Below are positions 34,425 to 42,725 of a stretch of DNA of 64,000 nt, in pieces. Made by a program: the position numbers and the translations under genes. This stretch comes from Jiangella mangrovi. GTDB lineage: Bacteria; Actinomycetota; Actinomycetes; Jiangellales; Jiangellaceae. Within the stretch, counting starts at the first letter, position 1, and each line of letters opens with the position of its first letter. Location: assembly GCF_014204975.1 (NCBI RefSeq), contig NZ_JACHMM010000001.1, positions 6,200,037 through 6,264,036 on the forward strand, given 5' to 3'. The notes beneath the pieces were generated by a model, which was not told the DNA's origin, ran no database searches, and saw only the letters and a program-made list of their open reading frames with translations.

Positions 34425-34847
34425 TCAACTGCTGCCGCCCTCGCGGTGCGCCCCCTCGGCCAACTGGGCCAGGGCGAGGGCGCCGATCAAGAGGCCGAAG
34501 TCGCGCAGGGCGATGTCGTAGAAGTCCGGGATGGTCAGCAGGTTCACGATGATGCCGGCCAGCCACAGGGCCACCACGTAGCCGCCGATGCGGGGTGCGA
34601 CGGCGACCAGGAGGCCGGCCGCGATCTCGACGACGCCCACGATCTTCATGGCGTCGGCCGCGCTCCCCGGCACGATGTCGTTGATCCAGGGCGCCAGGTA
34701 GATCGGCCAGTCGACCATCCAGTTCAGGAACTTGTCGAGGCCGAACAGGATCGGCGCGACGGTGAAGGCCGTGCGCAACAGGAGGAAGGCGCGGCCGGTG
34801 GGGGTGCTCCACGTCCGCGACAGAGTGGTTCCGCTGGTCTGGGCCAT
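34425..34847 (-). CDS. DoxX-family membrane protein
   Basis: 140 residues with about four membrane helices (AFLLLRTAFTVAPILFGLDKF, IVGVVEIAAGLLVAV, IGGYVVALWLAGIIVNLLT, DFGLLIGALALAQLA). This is the usual size and topology of DoxX/YphA proteins, which are linked to thiol and oxidant stress at the membrane in some actinobacteria. It diverges from a COG2345-type regulator gene, and an inverted repeat starts ten bases from its start codon, so repression by that regulator is likely. Confidence 0.85.
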   Translation of the reverse strand: MAQTSGTTLSRTWSTPTGRAFLLLRTAFTVAPILFGLDKFLNWMVDWPIYLAPWINDIVPGSAADAMKIVGVVEIAAGLLVAVAPRIGGYVVALWLAGIIVNLLTIPDFYDIALRDFGLLIGALALAQLAEGAHREGGSS

Positions 34848-34856
34848 GTTGACTCC

Positions 34857-34886
34857 TTCTAACGGATTGATCTCTCTACGTTAGAA
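34857..34886. promoter_or_regulatory. Operator between doxX and its divergent regulator
   Basis: Perfect 8-base inverted repeat TTCTAACG (34857-34864) / CGTTAGAA (34879-34886), spacer 14 bases (centre-to-centre about two turns). AT-rich and close to the doxX start, as expected of a regulator binding site, probably for the COG2345 protein encoded at 34949. Confidence 0.6.
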
Positions 34887-34948
34887 TTACCAGCGCCTAT
34901 CGTCAAGGGATCCGTTCGATACGACTCGAGACGACCGAGGGAGCCACC

Positions 34949-35668
34949 GTGGCGGAGTTCGAGGATCACGTCGCCGGCATCGGCGCGCTGGCCGACGACA
35001 CCCGGCGCGAGCTCTACCTCTACGTCTGCGCCCAGCCCGGCCCCGTCGGCCGCGACCAGGCCGCGGCGGCGCTGGAGCTCCCGCGTCACCAGGCCAAGTT
35101 CCACCTCGACCGGCTCGAGGAGGCCGGCCTGCTCGAGGCCGAGTACGCCCGGCTGACCGGCCGCACGGGCCCGGGCGCGGGCCGCCCGGCCAAGCTGTAC
35201 CGGCGCGCCGCCGAGCGGGTCGCCGTCTCGCTGCCGGATCGCCGCTACGAGCTGGCGGCCGACCTCATGGCCCGCGCCATCAGCGACGCGGCCGCCACCG
35301 GCGCCCCCGTCGGCGAGGCCCTGACCCGCGTCGCCCGCGAGCACGGCCGCCGGCTGGCCGGCGCGGCCACCACGCCGAAGACCACGGACCCCGACCACGC
35401 GCTCCACCTGGCCGCCGACACGCTGAGCGAGAACGGCTACGAGCCGCGCCGCCAGGATCACACCGTCGTGCTGGCCAACTGCCCGTTCCACCCGCTCGCA
35501 CAGACCCACACCGAGCTGGTCTGCGGCATGAACCACGCCCTGCTCGCCGCCCTGGCCGACGAACTCGCGCCCGGCACCCTCGAGGCCCGCCTCGACCCCG
35601 CCGAAGGACGCTGCTGCGTCCTGCTCACCGCAGGCCGGCTCACTGCAGGCCGGCGCGGACCGACGTGA
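34949..35668 (+). CDS. COG2345-type (SufR-like) winged-helix regulator with C-terminal cysteines
   Basis: 239 residues from a GTG with AGGGAG upstream. N-terminal winged helix: ADDTRRELYLYVCAQPGPVGRDQAAAAL and LPRHQAKFHLDRLEEAGLLEAEY. The C-terminal part has Cys residues in LANCPFHPLAQTH, ELVCGMNH and GRCCVLL, resembling the cysteine pattern by which SufR-like members bind an iron-sulfur cluster; redox sensing is therefore plausible. It is divergent from doxX across the operator at 34857-34886. Its last 29 bases overlap the converging CoA-binding protein gene and contain a 15-base tandem duplication. Confidence 0.82.
   Translation: MAEFEDHVAGIGALADDTRRELYLYVCAQPGPVGRDQAAAALELPRHQAKFHLDRLEEAGLLEAEYARLTGRTGPGAGRPAKLYRRAAERVAVSLPDRRYELAADLMARAISDAAATGAPVGEALTRVAREHGRRLAGAATTPKTTDPDHALHLAADTLSENGYEPRRQDHTVVLANCPFHPLAQTHTELVCGMNHALLAALADELAPGTLEARLDPAEGRCCVLLTAGRLTAGRRGPT
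35624..35653. repeat. 15-base tandem duplication in overlapping gene ends
   Basis: CTCACCGCAGGCCGG is followed directly by CTCACTGCAGGCCGG (one difference). It encodes the LTAGR-LTAGR end of the regulator and, on the other strand, the final codons and stop of the CoA-binding protein, so duplication probably created the overlap. Confidence 0.8.
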
Positions 35669-36134
35669 TGCGCTGAGTGTTGAACCCGAGCCAGTGCATG
35701 CGCCCGACGTAGCGGGCGTGCTCGACCTTGAGGCAGCGGTCCATGACGACCGTCAGGCCGCCCTCGTCGGCGATGCGCGCGCCCTCCTCGCTGACGACGC
35801 CGAACTGGCACCACATCGACTTGGCGCCGACGGCGACCGCTTCGGTGGCGATGCCGGGCACGGCGTCGGGCGCGCGGAAGACGTTGACGATGTCGATCGG
35901 CTCCGGCACGTCGCGCAGGCTCGGGTAGCTCTTCTCGCCCAGGATCGTCGTCTCGCGCGGGTTCACCGGGATGACGTGGTAGCCGTGGCGCTGCAGGTAG
36001 TAGCCGACGAAGTAGCTGGCCCGCAGCTCGTTGGCGGACAGGCCGACGATCGCGATGGTCTTGGCCCCGTTCAGGACCCGCTGGATGGTCAGCGGGTCCT
36101 GGTAGCGCGCGAGGTCGAGGTCGAGGTCCGTCAT
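35640..36134 (-). CDS. CoA-binding (Rossmann) domain protein
   Basis: 164 residues, single CoA_binding_2 domain: TIAIVGLSANELRASYFVGYYLQRHGYHVIPVNP is the nucleotide-binding beta-alpha-beta unit, followed by YPSLRDVPEPIDIVNVF and a late ARIADEGGLTVVMDRCLKVEH. Small proteins of this family bind CoA, but their reaction is not established. It overlaps metY by four bases and is commonly found beside sulfhydrylase genes, suggesting a link to sulfur amino acid metabolism. Confidence 0.88.
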   Translation of the reverse strand: MTDLDLDLARYQDPLTIQRVLNGAKTIAIVGLSANELRASYFVGYYLQRHGYHVIPVNPRETTILGEKSYPSLRDVPEPIDIVNVFRAPDAVPGIATEAVAVGAKSMWCQFGVVSEEGARIADEGGLTVVMDRCLKVEHARYVGRMHWLGFNTQRITSVRAGLQ

Positions 36135-37444
36135 GCCGTCGCCACCTTCCGGACGTGCGTGAAGCCCTGTTCGAGGTCCCAGATGAGGTCGTCGACGGAC
36201 TCGGTGCCGACCGACAGCCGCACCGTCCCCGGCGCCACGCCGGCCGCCGTCAGCTCGTCGTCGCTGAGCTGGCGGTGTGTGGTACTGGCGGGGTGGATGA
36301 CCAGGCTCTTCGCGTCGCCGACGTTGGCCAGGTGGGACCAGAGCGACATGCCGCGGATCAGCTCCTGTCCCCCGTCGCGGCCGCCGGCGCAGTCGAACGA
36401 GAACACCGCGCCCGCCCCGCCCGGCAGGTACTTCGCGACCAGCGGCGCGTACCGGCTGGATGCGAGCCCGGCGTAGGTGACGTTGGACGCCAGCTCGTGC
36501 GCGTCGAGGTAGGCCGCGACGGCCGCCGCGTTGGTGACGTGGCGCTCCATGCGCAGCGACAGCGTCTCGAGGCCCTGCAGGAACAGGAACGCGTTGAACG
36601 GCGACATCGCGCCGCCGAGGTCGCGCAGGGTCTCGGCGCGCAGCTTCATGAGGTAGCCGTACATGCCGAAGGTCTCGTGGAACTTCAGGCCGTGATAGGC
36701 CGGCGACGGCTCCGCGACCACGGGATAGCGCCCGTTCGACCAGTCGAACGTGCCGGCCTCGACGACGACGCCGCCGATGCTGGTGCCGTGACCGCCGAGG
36801 AACTTGGTGGCGGAGTGGACGACGATGTCGGCGCCCCACTCGATGGGCCGGCACAGGTACGGGGTGGCGAACGTGTTGTCGACGATCAACGGCAGCCCGT
36901 ACTCGTGGGCGACGGTCGCGACGGCCTCGATGTCGAGCACGTTGCCGGCCGGGTTGCCGATGGTCTCGGCGAAGAACGCCTTCGTGTTCGCCCGCACGGC
37001 GCCGCGCCAGGCGTCGACGTCGTCGGGGTCGACCCAGGTCAGCTCGACGTTCATCTTGCGCAGCAGGTGCTTGAGCTGGTTCACCGTGCCGCCGTAGAGC
37101 GCCGACGACGAGACGACGTGGTCGCCGGGCTCGAGCAGCGTGAACAGCGCGGCGGCCTGCGCGGCGATGCCGCTGGCGAACGCTACGGCGCCGGCGCCGC
37201 CCTCGAGGTTCGCGACGCGCTCCTCGAACACCGCGACGGTGGGGTTCATGATGCGGGAGTAGGTGTTGCCGTACTCCTGCAGGTTGAAGTAGGCCGCCGC
37301 GGACTCCGGGTCCTCGAACACGTAGCTCGTGGTCTGGAAGATCGGCACGGCGCGGGCGCCGGTGTTGGGGTCGGGCCGCTGCCCGGCGTGCAGCTGCCGG
37401 GTCTCGAACCCGAACGTCCGGTCCTGTTCGACGCGGTCGGTCAC
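36131..37444 (-). CDS. metY: O-acetylhomoserine aminocarboxypropyltransferase (sulfhydrylase)
   Basis: 437 residues from a GTG overlapping metX by four bases. Cys/Met-metabolism PLP enzyme: FETRQLHAGQRPDPNTGARAVPIFQTTSY at the start, the phosphate-binding region GGAGAVAFASGIAAQAAAL, IVDNTFATPYLCRP (Asp), and the Schiff-base Lys in VVHSATKFLGGHG. The length and the FHETFGMYGYLMKLR insertion favour O-acetylhomoserine sulfhydrylase over cystathionine gamma-synthase. It makes homocysteine from O-acetylhomoserine and sulfide, using the product of MetX encoded immediately upstream. Confidence 0.93.
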   Translation of the reverse strand: MTDRVEQDRTFGFETRQLHAGQRPDPNTGARAVPIFQTTSYVFEDPESAAAYFNLQEYGNTYSRIMNPTVAVFEERVANLEGGAGAVAFASGIAAQAAALFTLLEPGDHVVSSSALYGGTVNQLKHLLRKMNVELTWVDPDDVDAWRGAVRANTKAFFAETIGNPAGNVLDIEAVATVAHEYGLPLIVDNTFATPYLCRPIEWGADIVVHSATKFLGGHGTSIGGVVVEAGTFDWSNGRYPVVAEPSPAYHGLKFHETFGMYGYLMKLRAETLRDLGGAMSPFNAFLFLQGLETLSLRMERHVTNAAAVAAYLDAHELASNVTYAGLASSRYAPLVAKYLPGGAGAVFSFDCAGGRDGGQELIRGMSLWSHLANVGDAKSLVIHPASTTHRQLSDDELTAAGVAPGTVRLSVGTESVDDLIWDLEQGFTHVRKVATA

Positions 37445-38640
37445 TGTCCCTCCAGGAACCGTTGGATGATCGGGGTCTGCCGGGCTTCCTCGAGGAGGAA
37501 GCAGTCGTGGCCGTACGGCGCGTCGATGACGTGCAGCTCGGCCGGCAGGCCCTGCTCGGTGAGCGCGCCGGCCAGCTCCTCGGACGCGGCCGGCGGGTAG
37601 AGCCAGTCGGAGCTGAACGCGATGAGCAGCGTGCGCGCCCGCACCCCGGCCAGGGCCGCGGCCAGCGAGCCGTCGCCGTGCTGGCGTGCGAGGTCGAAGT
37701 AGGTGAGCGCCCGCGACATGGTCAGGTAGGTGTTGGCGTCGAACCGCTGCACGAACGTCTCGGCCTGGTGGCGCAGGTAGTTCTCGACCTCGAACTCCGG
37801 CTCGGTGAGCGTGTAGCGGACGTCGTCGGCGAACTGCAGCCGCCGGCCGAACTTGTCCTCGAGCGCCGGCGCGGACAGATAGGTGATGTGCCCGACCATG
37901 CGCGCCACGCCCATGCCTGCGTCGGGTGCCCGGCCGGTGCCGTGGTAGCGCCCGCCCTGCCAGTCGGGGTCGCGCATGATCGCCTCGCGTGCGATGGCGT
38001 TCCAGGCCACGCCCTGCGGGTGCAGCGCGTGCGTGCTGGCGATGACCACGACGGCGTCGACGGCGTCCGGGTACAGCACCGCCCACTGCAGCGCCTGCAT
38101 GCCGCCGAGCGAGCCGCCCGCGACCGCGGCCAGCCGCTCGATGCCGAGCTCGTCGAGGAACGCGCGCTGGGTGCGCACCATGTCGGCGACGGTGACGACC
38201 GGGAAGTCCGGGCCGTACGGCTCCCCCGTCGCCGGGTCCGTGGACGACGGCCCCGTCGTGCCGCGGCAGCCGCCCAGCAGGTTGGTCGAGACGACGAAGT
38301 AGCGGTCGGTGTCGAACGCCTTGCCCGGGCCGATCATGCCGTCCCACCAGCCCAGTGCCTTGCCGGCCGAGCCGTCGCGGTCGTCGGCCCCGAAGCCGTC
38401 GCGCGTGCTGGCAGCTGCCGCCGTCGCCGACACTCCGGCCGCATGGGCGTCGCCGCTGAGCGCGTGACAGACGAGGATCACGTTGTCGCGGGCCGGCGCC
38501 AGGGTGCCGTAGGTCTCGTACGCGACGCGCACCGGGTGCAGCTCGCCGCCGGAGTCGAGCCGCACGGGCGCCGGCAGGTCGACGAAGTGGGTCTCGACGG
38601 TGCCGGCCGAGCCGGCCGCGAGGGTCGAAGCCGGCGTCAT
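37441..38640 (-). CDS. metX: Homoserine O-acetyltransferase
   Basis: 399 residues from the ATG at 38640 (GGGGG just upstream); an ATG at 38652, also with a GGGGA site, would add four residues. Alpha/beta-hydrolase fold with nucleophile Ser in VAGGSLGGMQALQWA, Asp in FSSDWLYPP and His in APYGHDCFLLE. NVILVCHALSGDAHAAG and STNLLGGCRGTTGPSS are MetX signatures. It acetylates homoserine with acetyl-CoA in methionine synthesis. First gene of the metX-metY-CoA-binding operon; about 100 bases divergent from the osmC-like gene. No SAM riboswitch was recognised upstream. Confidence 0.94.
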   Translation of the reverse strand: MTPASTLAAGSAGTVETHFVDLPAPVRLDSGGELHPVRVAYETYGTLAPARDNVILVCHALSGDAHAAGVSATAAAASTRDGFGADDRDGSAGKALGWWDGMIGPGKAFDTDRYFVVSTNLLGGCRGTTGPSSTDPATGEPYGPDFPVVTVADMVRTQRAFLDELGIERLAAVAGGSLGGMQALQWAVLYPDAVDAVVVIASTHALHPQGVAWNAIAREAIMRDPDWQGGRYHGTGRAPDAGMGVARMVGHITYLSAPALEDKFGRRLQFADDVRYTLTEPEFEVENYLRHQAETFVQRFDANTYLTMSRALTYFDLARQHGDGSLAAALAGVRARTLLIAFSSDWLYPPAASEELAGALTEQGLPAELHVIDAPYGHDCFLLEEARQTPIIQRFLEGQ

Positions 38641-38739
38641 GCCCCCGATCATAAGCAGTCCCCACTTTCGGCCGCCGCGGTGTATTGTCCAGCAAGACCG
38701 TAGGGAATCTCGGGTACCGGCGAGAGGGGCATCGGCGAG

Positions 38740-39285
38740 ATGACGATCGACAACGGGGTCAACGTGCAGGCGCTGCTCGACGCGCGCGACGTGCTGAAGG
38801 GCGCGCCCGAGGCCGCCCAGTTCACGTGGCGGGCGCAGTCGACGTGGAGCAACGGCGTGCACAGCCAGACGCGGATCCAGAACTTCTTCGGCCTCGGCGC
38901 CGAGCAGACGCACAAGAGCGAGGCGGTGTTCGACGCCGACCACCCCGAGGTCTTCGCCGCCCAGGACAACGGCATCACGCCCATCGAGTACCTGCTCGTC
39001 GGCCTGGCCAGCTGCCTCACCGCCGGCGTCGCCTCCGTCGCGCAGAACCGCGGCATCCAGCTGCGCTCCGTCGAGGCGACCGTCGAGGGCAACCACGACA
39101 TCCGCGGCATCCTTGGCGCCGACAGCGACGTCCGCAACGGCTTCAACGACGTCCGGGTGACCTTCAGCATCGACGCCGACGCCTCCCAGGAGGAGATCGA
39201 GGCGCTGGTGGCGCAGTCGCAGAAGCGCTCCGCCGTCTTCGACGCGCTGACCAACCCCACGGACGTCTCCGTCACGGTCGCCTGA
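38740..39285 (+). CDS. OsmC-family protein with a single cysteine
   Basis: 181 residues. OsmC/Ohr-fold features include TPIEYLLVGLASCLTAGVASVAQNRGIQL, where the Cys occupies the peroxidatic position, and a C-terminal VAQSQKRSAVFDALTNPTDV. In Ohr/OsmC peroxidases that last region has a resolving Cys, replaced here by Ser. It may work with an external thiol or have another function. The TTG-started monooxygenase gene follows after one base, so co-transcription is likely. Confidence 0.85.
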   Translation: MTIDNGVNVQALLDARDVLKGAPEAAQFTWRAQSTWSNGVHSQTRIQNFFGLGAEQTHKSEAVFDADHPEVFAAQDNGITPIEYLLVGLASCLTAGVASVAQNRGIQLRSVEATVEGNHDIRGILGADSDVRNGFNDVRVTFSIDADASQEEIEALVAQSQKRSAVFDALTNPTDVSVTVA

Positions 39286-39286
39286 G

Positions 39287-40525
39287 TTGGCCGGCCGGGA
39301 CGCCGGCCGGGTCGACGTCGTCGTCATCGGGGCCGGTCACGCCGGCCTCGCCGCCAGCCACTTCCTGAGCGAGCGGTCGATCGACCACGTCGTGCTCGAG
39401 CGCGGCGAGGTGGCGAACTCGTGGCGGCACGAGCGCTGGGACTCGCTGCGGCTGCTCACGCCGAACTGGCAGAGCGGCCTGCCCGGGCTGCCCTACGACG
39501 GCCCGGACCCGGACGGCTACCTGTCGATGGGCGAGGTCGTCGGGTTGCTGGACCGCTTCGCGCGGTTCTCGCATGCGCCGGTGCGGACGGGGACGACGGT
39601 GACCTCGGCGCGCCGGTCCGATGACGGCTACGTGGTGGCGACCGACCAGGGCCCGGTCGAGGCCAGGGCCGTCGTCATCGCGAGCGGCGCCTGCAACCGG
39701 CCGGTCGTACCGGCTCTGGCGGACGCCGTGCCGAAGGAGATCGAGCAGCTCACGTCGTTCGACTACCGCGACCCCTCCGCCCTGCCCGACGGCGGCGTCC
39801 TGGTCGTCGGAGCGTCGGCCACCGGCGTGCAGCTGGCGGCCGAGATCCAGCGCTCCGGCCGCCCGGTCACCCTGTCGGTCGGCGAGCACGTCCGGCTGCC
39901 GCGCGTCTATCGTGGGCGCGACGTGCTCTGGTGGATGGACGCGTCGGGCGTGTGGGACCAGCGCCACGACGAGATCGACGACCTCGAGCGGGCCCGGCGG
40001 CTCCCGTCACCACAGCTCGTCGGGACCCCCGAGCGTTCGACGCTGGACCTCAACGCGCTCTCGGCGCTCGGAGTGGAGCTGGTCGGCCGGTTCGCGGCGG
40101 TGCGCGACGGCCGGGCGCTGTTCTCCGGCGGCCTGCGCAACGTGTTCGCGCTGGCCGACCTGAAAATGGACCGGCTGCTGGGGACGTTCGACGAGTGGGC
40201 CGGCGACGGCGCCGCTGGCGAGCGTTTCGAGCCGACCCGCGTGCCCGCCGCCCCGCGTTTGCAGCTGGACCTGCGCAGCGGCGAGATCCGCACCGTGGTC
40301 TGGGCGACGGGCTACCGCCCCGACTACTCCTGGCTCGACGTCCCCGTGGTCGACGAGAAGGGCCGCCTCCGCCACGACGGCGGCGTCGTCGCCAGCCCGG
40401 GCCTCTATGCGCTCGGCCTCCCCGTCCTCCGCCGTCGCCGGTCGACCTTCATCCACGGCATCGAGGACGACGCCCGCGCAGTGGTGGCCCACCTCGCCGC
40501 CCACCTCGCCTCCCCCTCCCCGTGA
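39287..40525 (+). CDS. FAD/NAD(P)-binding flavin monooxygenase-like protein
   Basis: 412 residues; the likely start is a TTG one base after the OsmC stop, since no ATG or GTG precedes the FAD motif. VVVIGAGHAGLAASHFLSE is the FAD Rossmann motif, GVLVVGASATGVQLAAEI the NAD(P) motif, and VVWATGYRPDYSWL the late ATGY segment of flavin monooxygenases and related TrkA-C/CzcO-like oxidoreductases. Substrate unknown. Its stop codon is the first part of the palindrome at 40523. Confidence 0.85.
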   Translation: MAGRDAGRVDVVVIGAGHAGLAASHFLSERSIDHVVLERGEVANSWRHERWDSLRLLTPNWQSGLPGLPYDGPDPDGYLSMGEVVGLLDRFARFSHAPVRTGTTVTSARRSDDGYVVATDQGPVEARAVVIASGACNRPVVPALADAVPKEIEQLTSFDYRDPSALPDGGVLVVGASATGVQLAAEIQRSGRPVTLSVGEHVRLPRVYRGRDVLWWMDASGVWDQRHDEIDDLERARRLPSPQLVGTPERSTLDLNALSALGVELVGRFAAVRDGRALFSGGLRNVFALADLKMDRLLGTFDEWAGDGAAGERFEPTRVPAAPRLQLDLRSGEIRTVVWATGYRPDYSWLDVPVVDEKGRLRHDGGVVASPGLYALGLPVLRRRRSTFIHGIEDDARAVVAHLAAHLASPSP

Positions 40526-40572
40526 TCATCAAGGATCCGACCACCTATAGGGGGTCGAATCCTTGTTGATCA
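40523..40572. terminator. GGATC-core palindrome beginning at a stop codon
   Basis: Twenty-base arms (40523-40542 and 40553-40572, two mismatches) with a 10-base centre (CCTATAGG is itself palindromic). The left arm starts with the TGA stop of the monooxygenase gene and contains TGATCATCAAGGATC, identical to the words at 26804 and 27858. Confidence 0.78.
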
Positions 40573-40625
40573 TGGAGAAGGTCGGCTCAACAGCGCCTCG
40601 GAAACCGACCTTCTCCATGATCAAC
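40565..40625. terminator. Second, overlapping palindrome with perfect 21-bp arms
   Basis: Arms 40565-40585 and 40605-40625 are perfectly complementary with a 19-base loop. The left arm shares TTGATCA with the right arm of the preceding palindrome, so only one of the two hairpins can form at a time. The remaining 185 bases to the next gene hold an AT-richer promoter-like stretch near 40700-40745 and a CAGGGAG ribosome site. Confidence 0.75.
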
Positions 40626-40810
40626 AGTGAGCGGCCGGCGGAGCCGTCTCGCGCGCGTGACAACTATCCGCACTAGTAGTCGCCACCGCGGTTCTCGTGG
40701 GCGATTTCTGACGTTATCGATCTCGTCGGTAGGAATTCAGCCCTGTCGGGAAGAGTCGCTCGGGCCGGTCACCCCCGGCCGGCACCCGACGACTACAGGG
40801 AGAAGCCTGC

Positions 40811-42673
40811 ATGTCTTCGAGAAAGCGCACCCTCGTGGCGGTGGCGACCGTCGTCGCCGTCGGAGCGGCCGTCGCGGCGCCCGGCGCCGCCGCGTCCGGG
40901 CGGCACCAGGACTGGGACCGGACCGCCTACCGTGGCCAGATCGAGGTCGTCCGCAGCGACGACGGCCCCGCCGACCCGACGGTGCTGAACGGCACCGTCT
41001 TCGACGACCGCGACCGTGACAGCCGCCACGACCGGAGCGAGCGCGGCATCGCCGGCGTCGAGGTGTCCAACGGGCGCGACGTCGCCACGACCGACTCGCG
41101 CGGGCGCTACCGGCTGCCCGTCTACGACAACATGACCGTCTTCGTCACCCAGCCCGCGGGCTACCAGGTGCCGGTCGACGAGTTCAACGTCGCGCAGTTC
41201 CACTACAACCACCTGCCCGCGGGGTCGCCCACCCTGCGCTACGGCGGCATCAGCCCGACCGGCGCGATCCCGGACGCGGTGAACTTCCCGCTGGTGGAGA
41301 GCAGGCTCACCGACGACCGCCAGCTCAGCTGCATCATGGCCGGCGACCTGCAGACGTACAACATCACCGAGGTCGAGTACGCGCGCAAGGGCGCGATCCG
41401 CGACCTCGCGCGGCGCAACGACTACCAGGGCTGCGGCAGCCTCTTCCTCGGCGACGTGGTCGGTGACGACCTCTCGCTGTACGACGAGGTGAAGGAGCTG
41501 ACCGCCCAGACGAACGGGCCGGCCCGGTTCCTCCCCGGCAACCATGACCTCGACTTCGACTCCGCCACGCCGGAGCACTCGTTCGACACGTTCCGCGCGC
41601 AGCTCGCGCCGGCGTATTTCTCCTACGACGTCGGCGAGGCGCACATCATCGCGCTGAACACCGTCCGCTACCCGTGCACGCCGGAGCTCGACAACGCCGA
41701 CGGCCGGCACCCAGAGTGCAACAACCCGACGACCCGGCCGCGCTACAACGGCCGCATCGACGACACCCAGATGGAGTGGCTGCGCCGCGACCTGGCCAAG
41801 GTCGACCGCGACAAGCTCATCGTGATCGCCGGCCACATCGCGCTGATGAACTACGCCGACGAGGGCAGCATGATCCACCAGGTCGACCAGGCCAACGAGG
41901 TGTACGCCATGCTGGAGGGCCGCCGGGCGGTCGCGCTGGCCGGGCACAGCCACTCGATCGAGAACATGCGTACCGGCGACCTCATGAAGGGGTGGAGGGA
42001 CCTGTTCGGCCTCGAGGGCCTGCCCTTCCCGCACCTGACCGCGGGCGCGATCGCGGGCGACTGGTTCTCCGGCCGGGTCACCGAGGACGGCTATCCCACC
42101 GCGCTGCAGCGTGACGGCGGCCGGCCGGGTGTCCTGACGCTCGACCTGAACGACAACCGCTTCCAGGAGCGGTTCACGGTCACCGGCGAGAACGACCGGG
42201 TGCAGACCCAGCTCGGCCTCAACAGCCCCACCTACCGGGAGTGGTACGTCGCCCGCGACGCGTGGAACGACGAGGACGAGCCCACCACGCCGGCGCCGGA
42301 GCTCGGCGACCCGCTCGTCATCGACCGGGCCGACCTGGCCGGCACGACCTGGCTCACCACGAACTTCTTCATGGGCTCCACCGGCTCCACGGTGAGCGTC
42401 CGCATCGACCACGGCCGGCCCCGTCAGGCCGTCCGCACCCAGCCGATGCGCGGCGAGGACCAGCTCGTCGGCCCGGAGTACTCCGACCCGGCCGCGATCG
42501 CGGAGCAACTGGTCCACGGCGGCGGCCCCGCCGACCGGACCATGCACCTGTGGCGCTTCGAGCTCCCTGCCGACCTGCGCGCGGGCACGCACCGGGCGCA
42601 CGTGACCGCGACCGACGTCTACGGCCGCAAGTTCACCGACACCCTCATCTTCCGCGTGGTCGAGCAGCGCTGA
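40811..42673 (+). CDS. Secreted calcineurin-like phosphoesterase (MetallophosN-Metallophos-MetallophosC)
   Basis: 620 residues. A signal peptide (RKRTLVAVATVVAVGAAVAAPGAAA) leads to an SdrD/carboxypeptidase-like N-domain (VFDDRDRDSRHDRSERGIAGV, TTDSRGRYRLPV). The catalytic domain has the metal motifs MAGDLQTYN, FLGDVVGDD, LPGNHDLD, IAGHIALMN and LAGHSHSIEN. A C-terminal MetallophosC domain follows (VRIDHGRPRQAVRTQ to GRKFTDTLIF). Such proteins are extracellular phosphodiesterases or phosphomonoesterases; the substrate is unknown. Monocistronic, ended by the strong hairpin at 42681. Confidence 0.9.
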   Translation: MSSRKRTLVAVATVVAVGAAVAAPGAAASGRHQDWDRTAYRGQIEVVRSDDGPADPTVLNGTVFDDRDRDSRHDRSERGIAGVEVSNGRDVATTDSRGRYRLPVYDNMTVFVTQPAGYQVPVDEFNVAQFHYNHLPAGSPTLRYGGISPTGAIPDAVNFPLVESRLTDDRQLSCIMAGDLQTYNITEVEYARKGAIRDLARRNDYQGCGSLFLGDVVGDDLSLYDEVKELTAQTNGPARFLPGNHDLDFDSATPEHSFDTFRAQLAPAYFSYDVGEAHIIALNTVRYPCTPELDNADGRHPECNNPTTRPRYNGRIDDTQMEWLRRDLAKVDRDKLIVIAGHIALMNYADEGSMIHQVDQANEVYAMLEGRRAVALAGHSHSIENMRTGDLMKGWRDLFGLEGLPFPHLTAGAIAGDWFSGRVTEDGYPTALQRDGGRPGVLTLDLNDNRFQERFTVTGENDRVQTQLGLNSPTYREWYVARDAWNDEDEPTTPAPELGDPLVIDRADLAGTTWLTTNFFMGSTGSTVSVRIDHGRPRQAVRTQPMRGEDQLVGPEYSDPAAIAEQLVHGGGPADRTMHLWRFELPADLRAGTHRAHVTATDVYGRKFTDTLIFRVVEQR

Positions 42674-42680
42674 CCCCGCC

Positions 42681-42720
42681 GGGACGGGGCCGCCGCAGTG
42701 CCGGGCGGCGGCCCCGTCCC
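42681..42720. terminator. Bidirectional GC hairpin between convergent genes
   Basis: Perfect 16-base arms (GGGACGGGGCCGCCGC at 42681-42696, its complement at 42705-42720), 8-base loop, directly between the ends of the phosphoesterase gene and the ABC exporter operon. Unrelated to the GGATC palindromes. Confidence 0.85.
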
Positions 42721-42725
42721 ACCCC

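Noticed and set aside
38641-38739. Possible SAM riboswitch upstream of metX
   Set aside because: The gap is only about 100 bases, and no conserved SAM-I, SAM-II or SAM-IV core was recognised.
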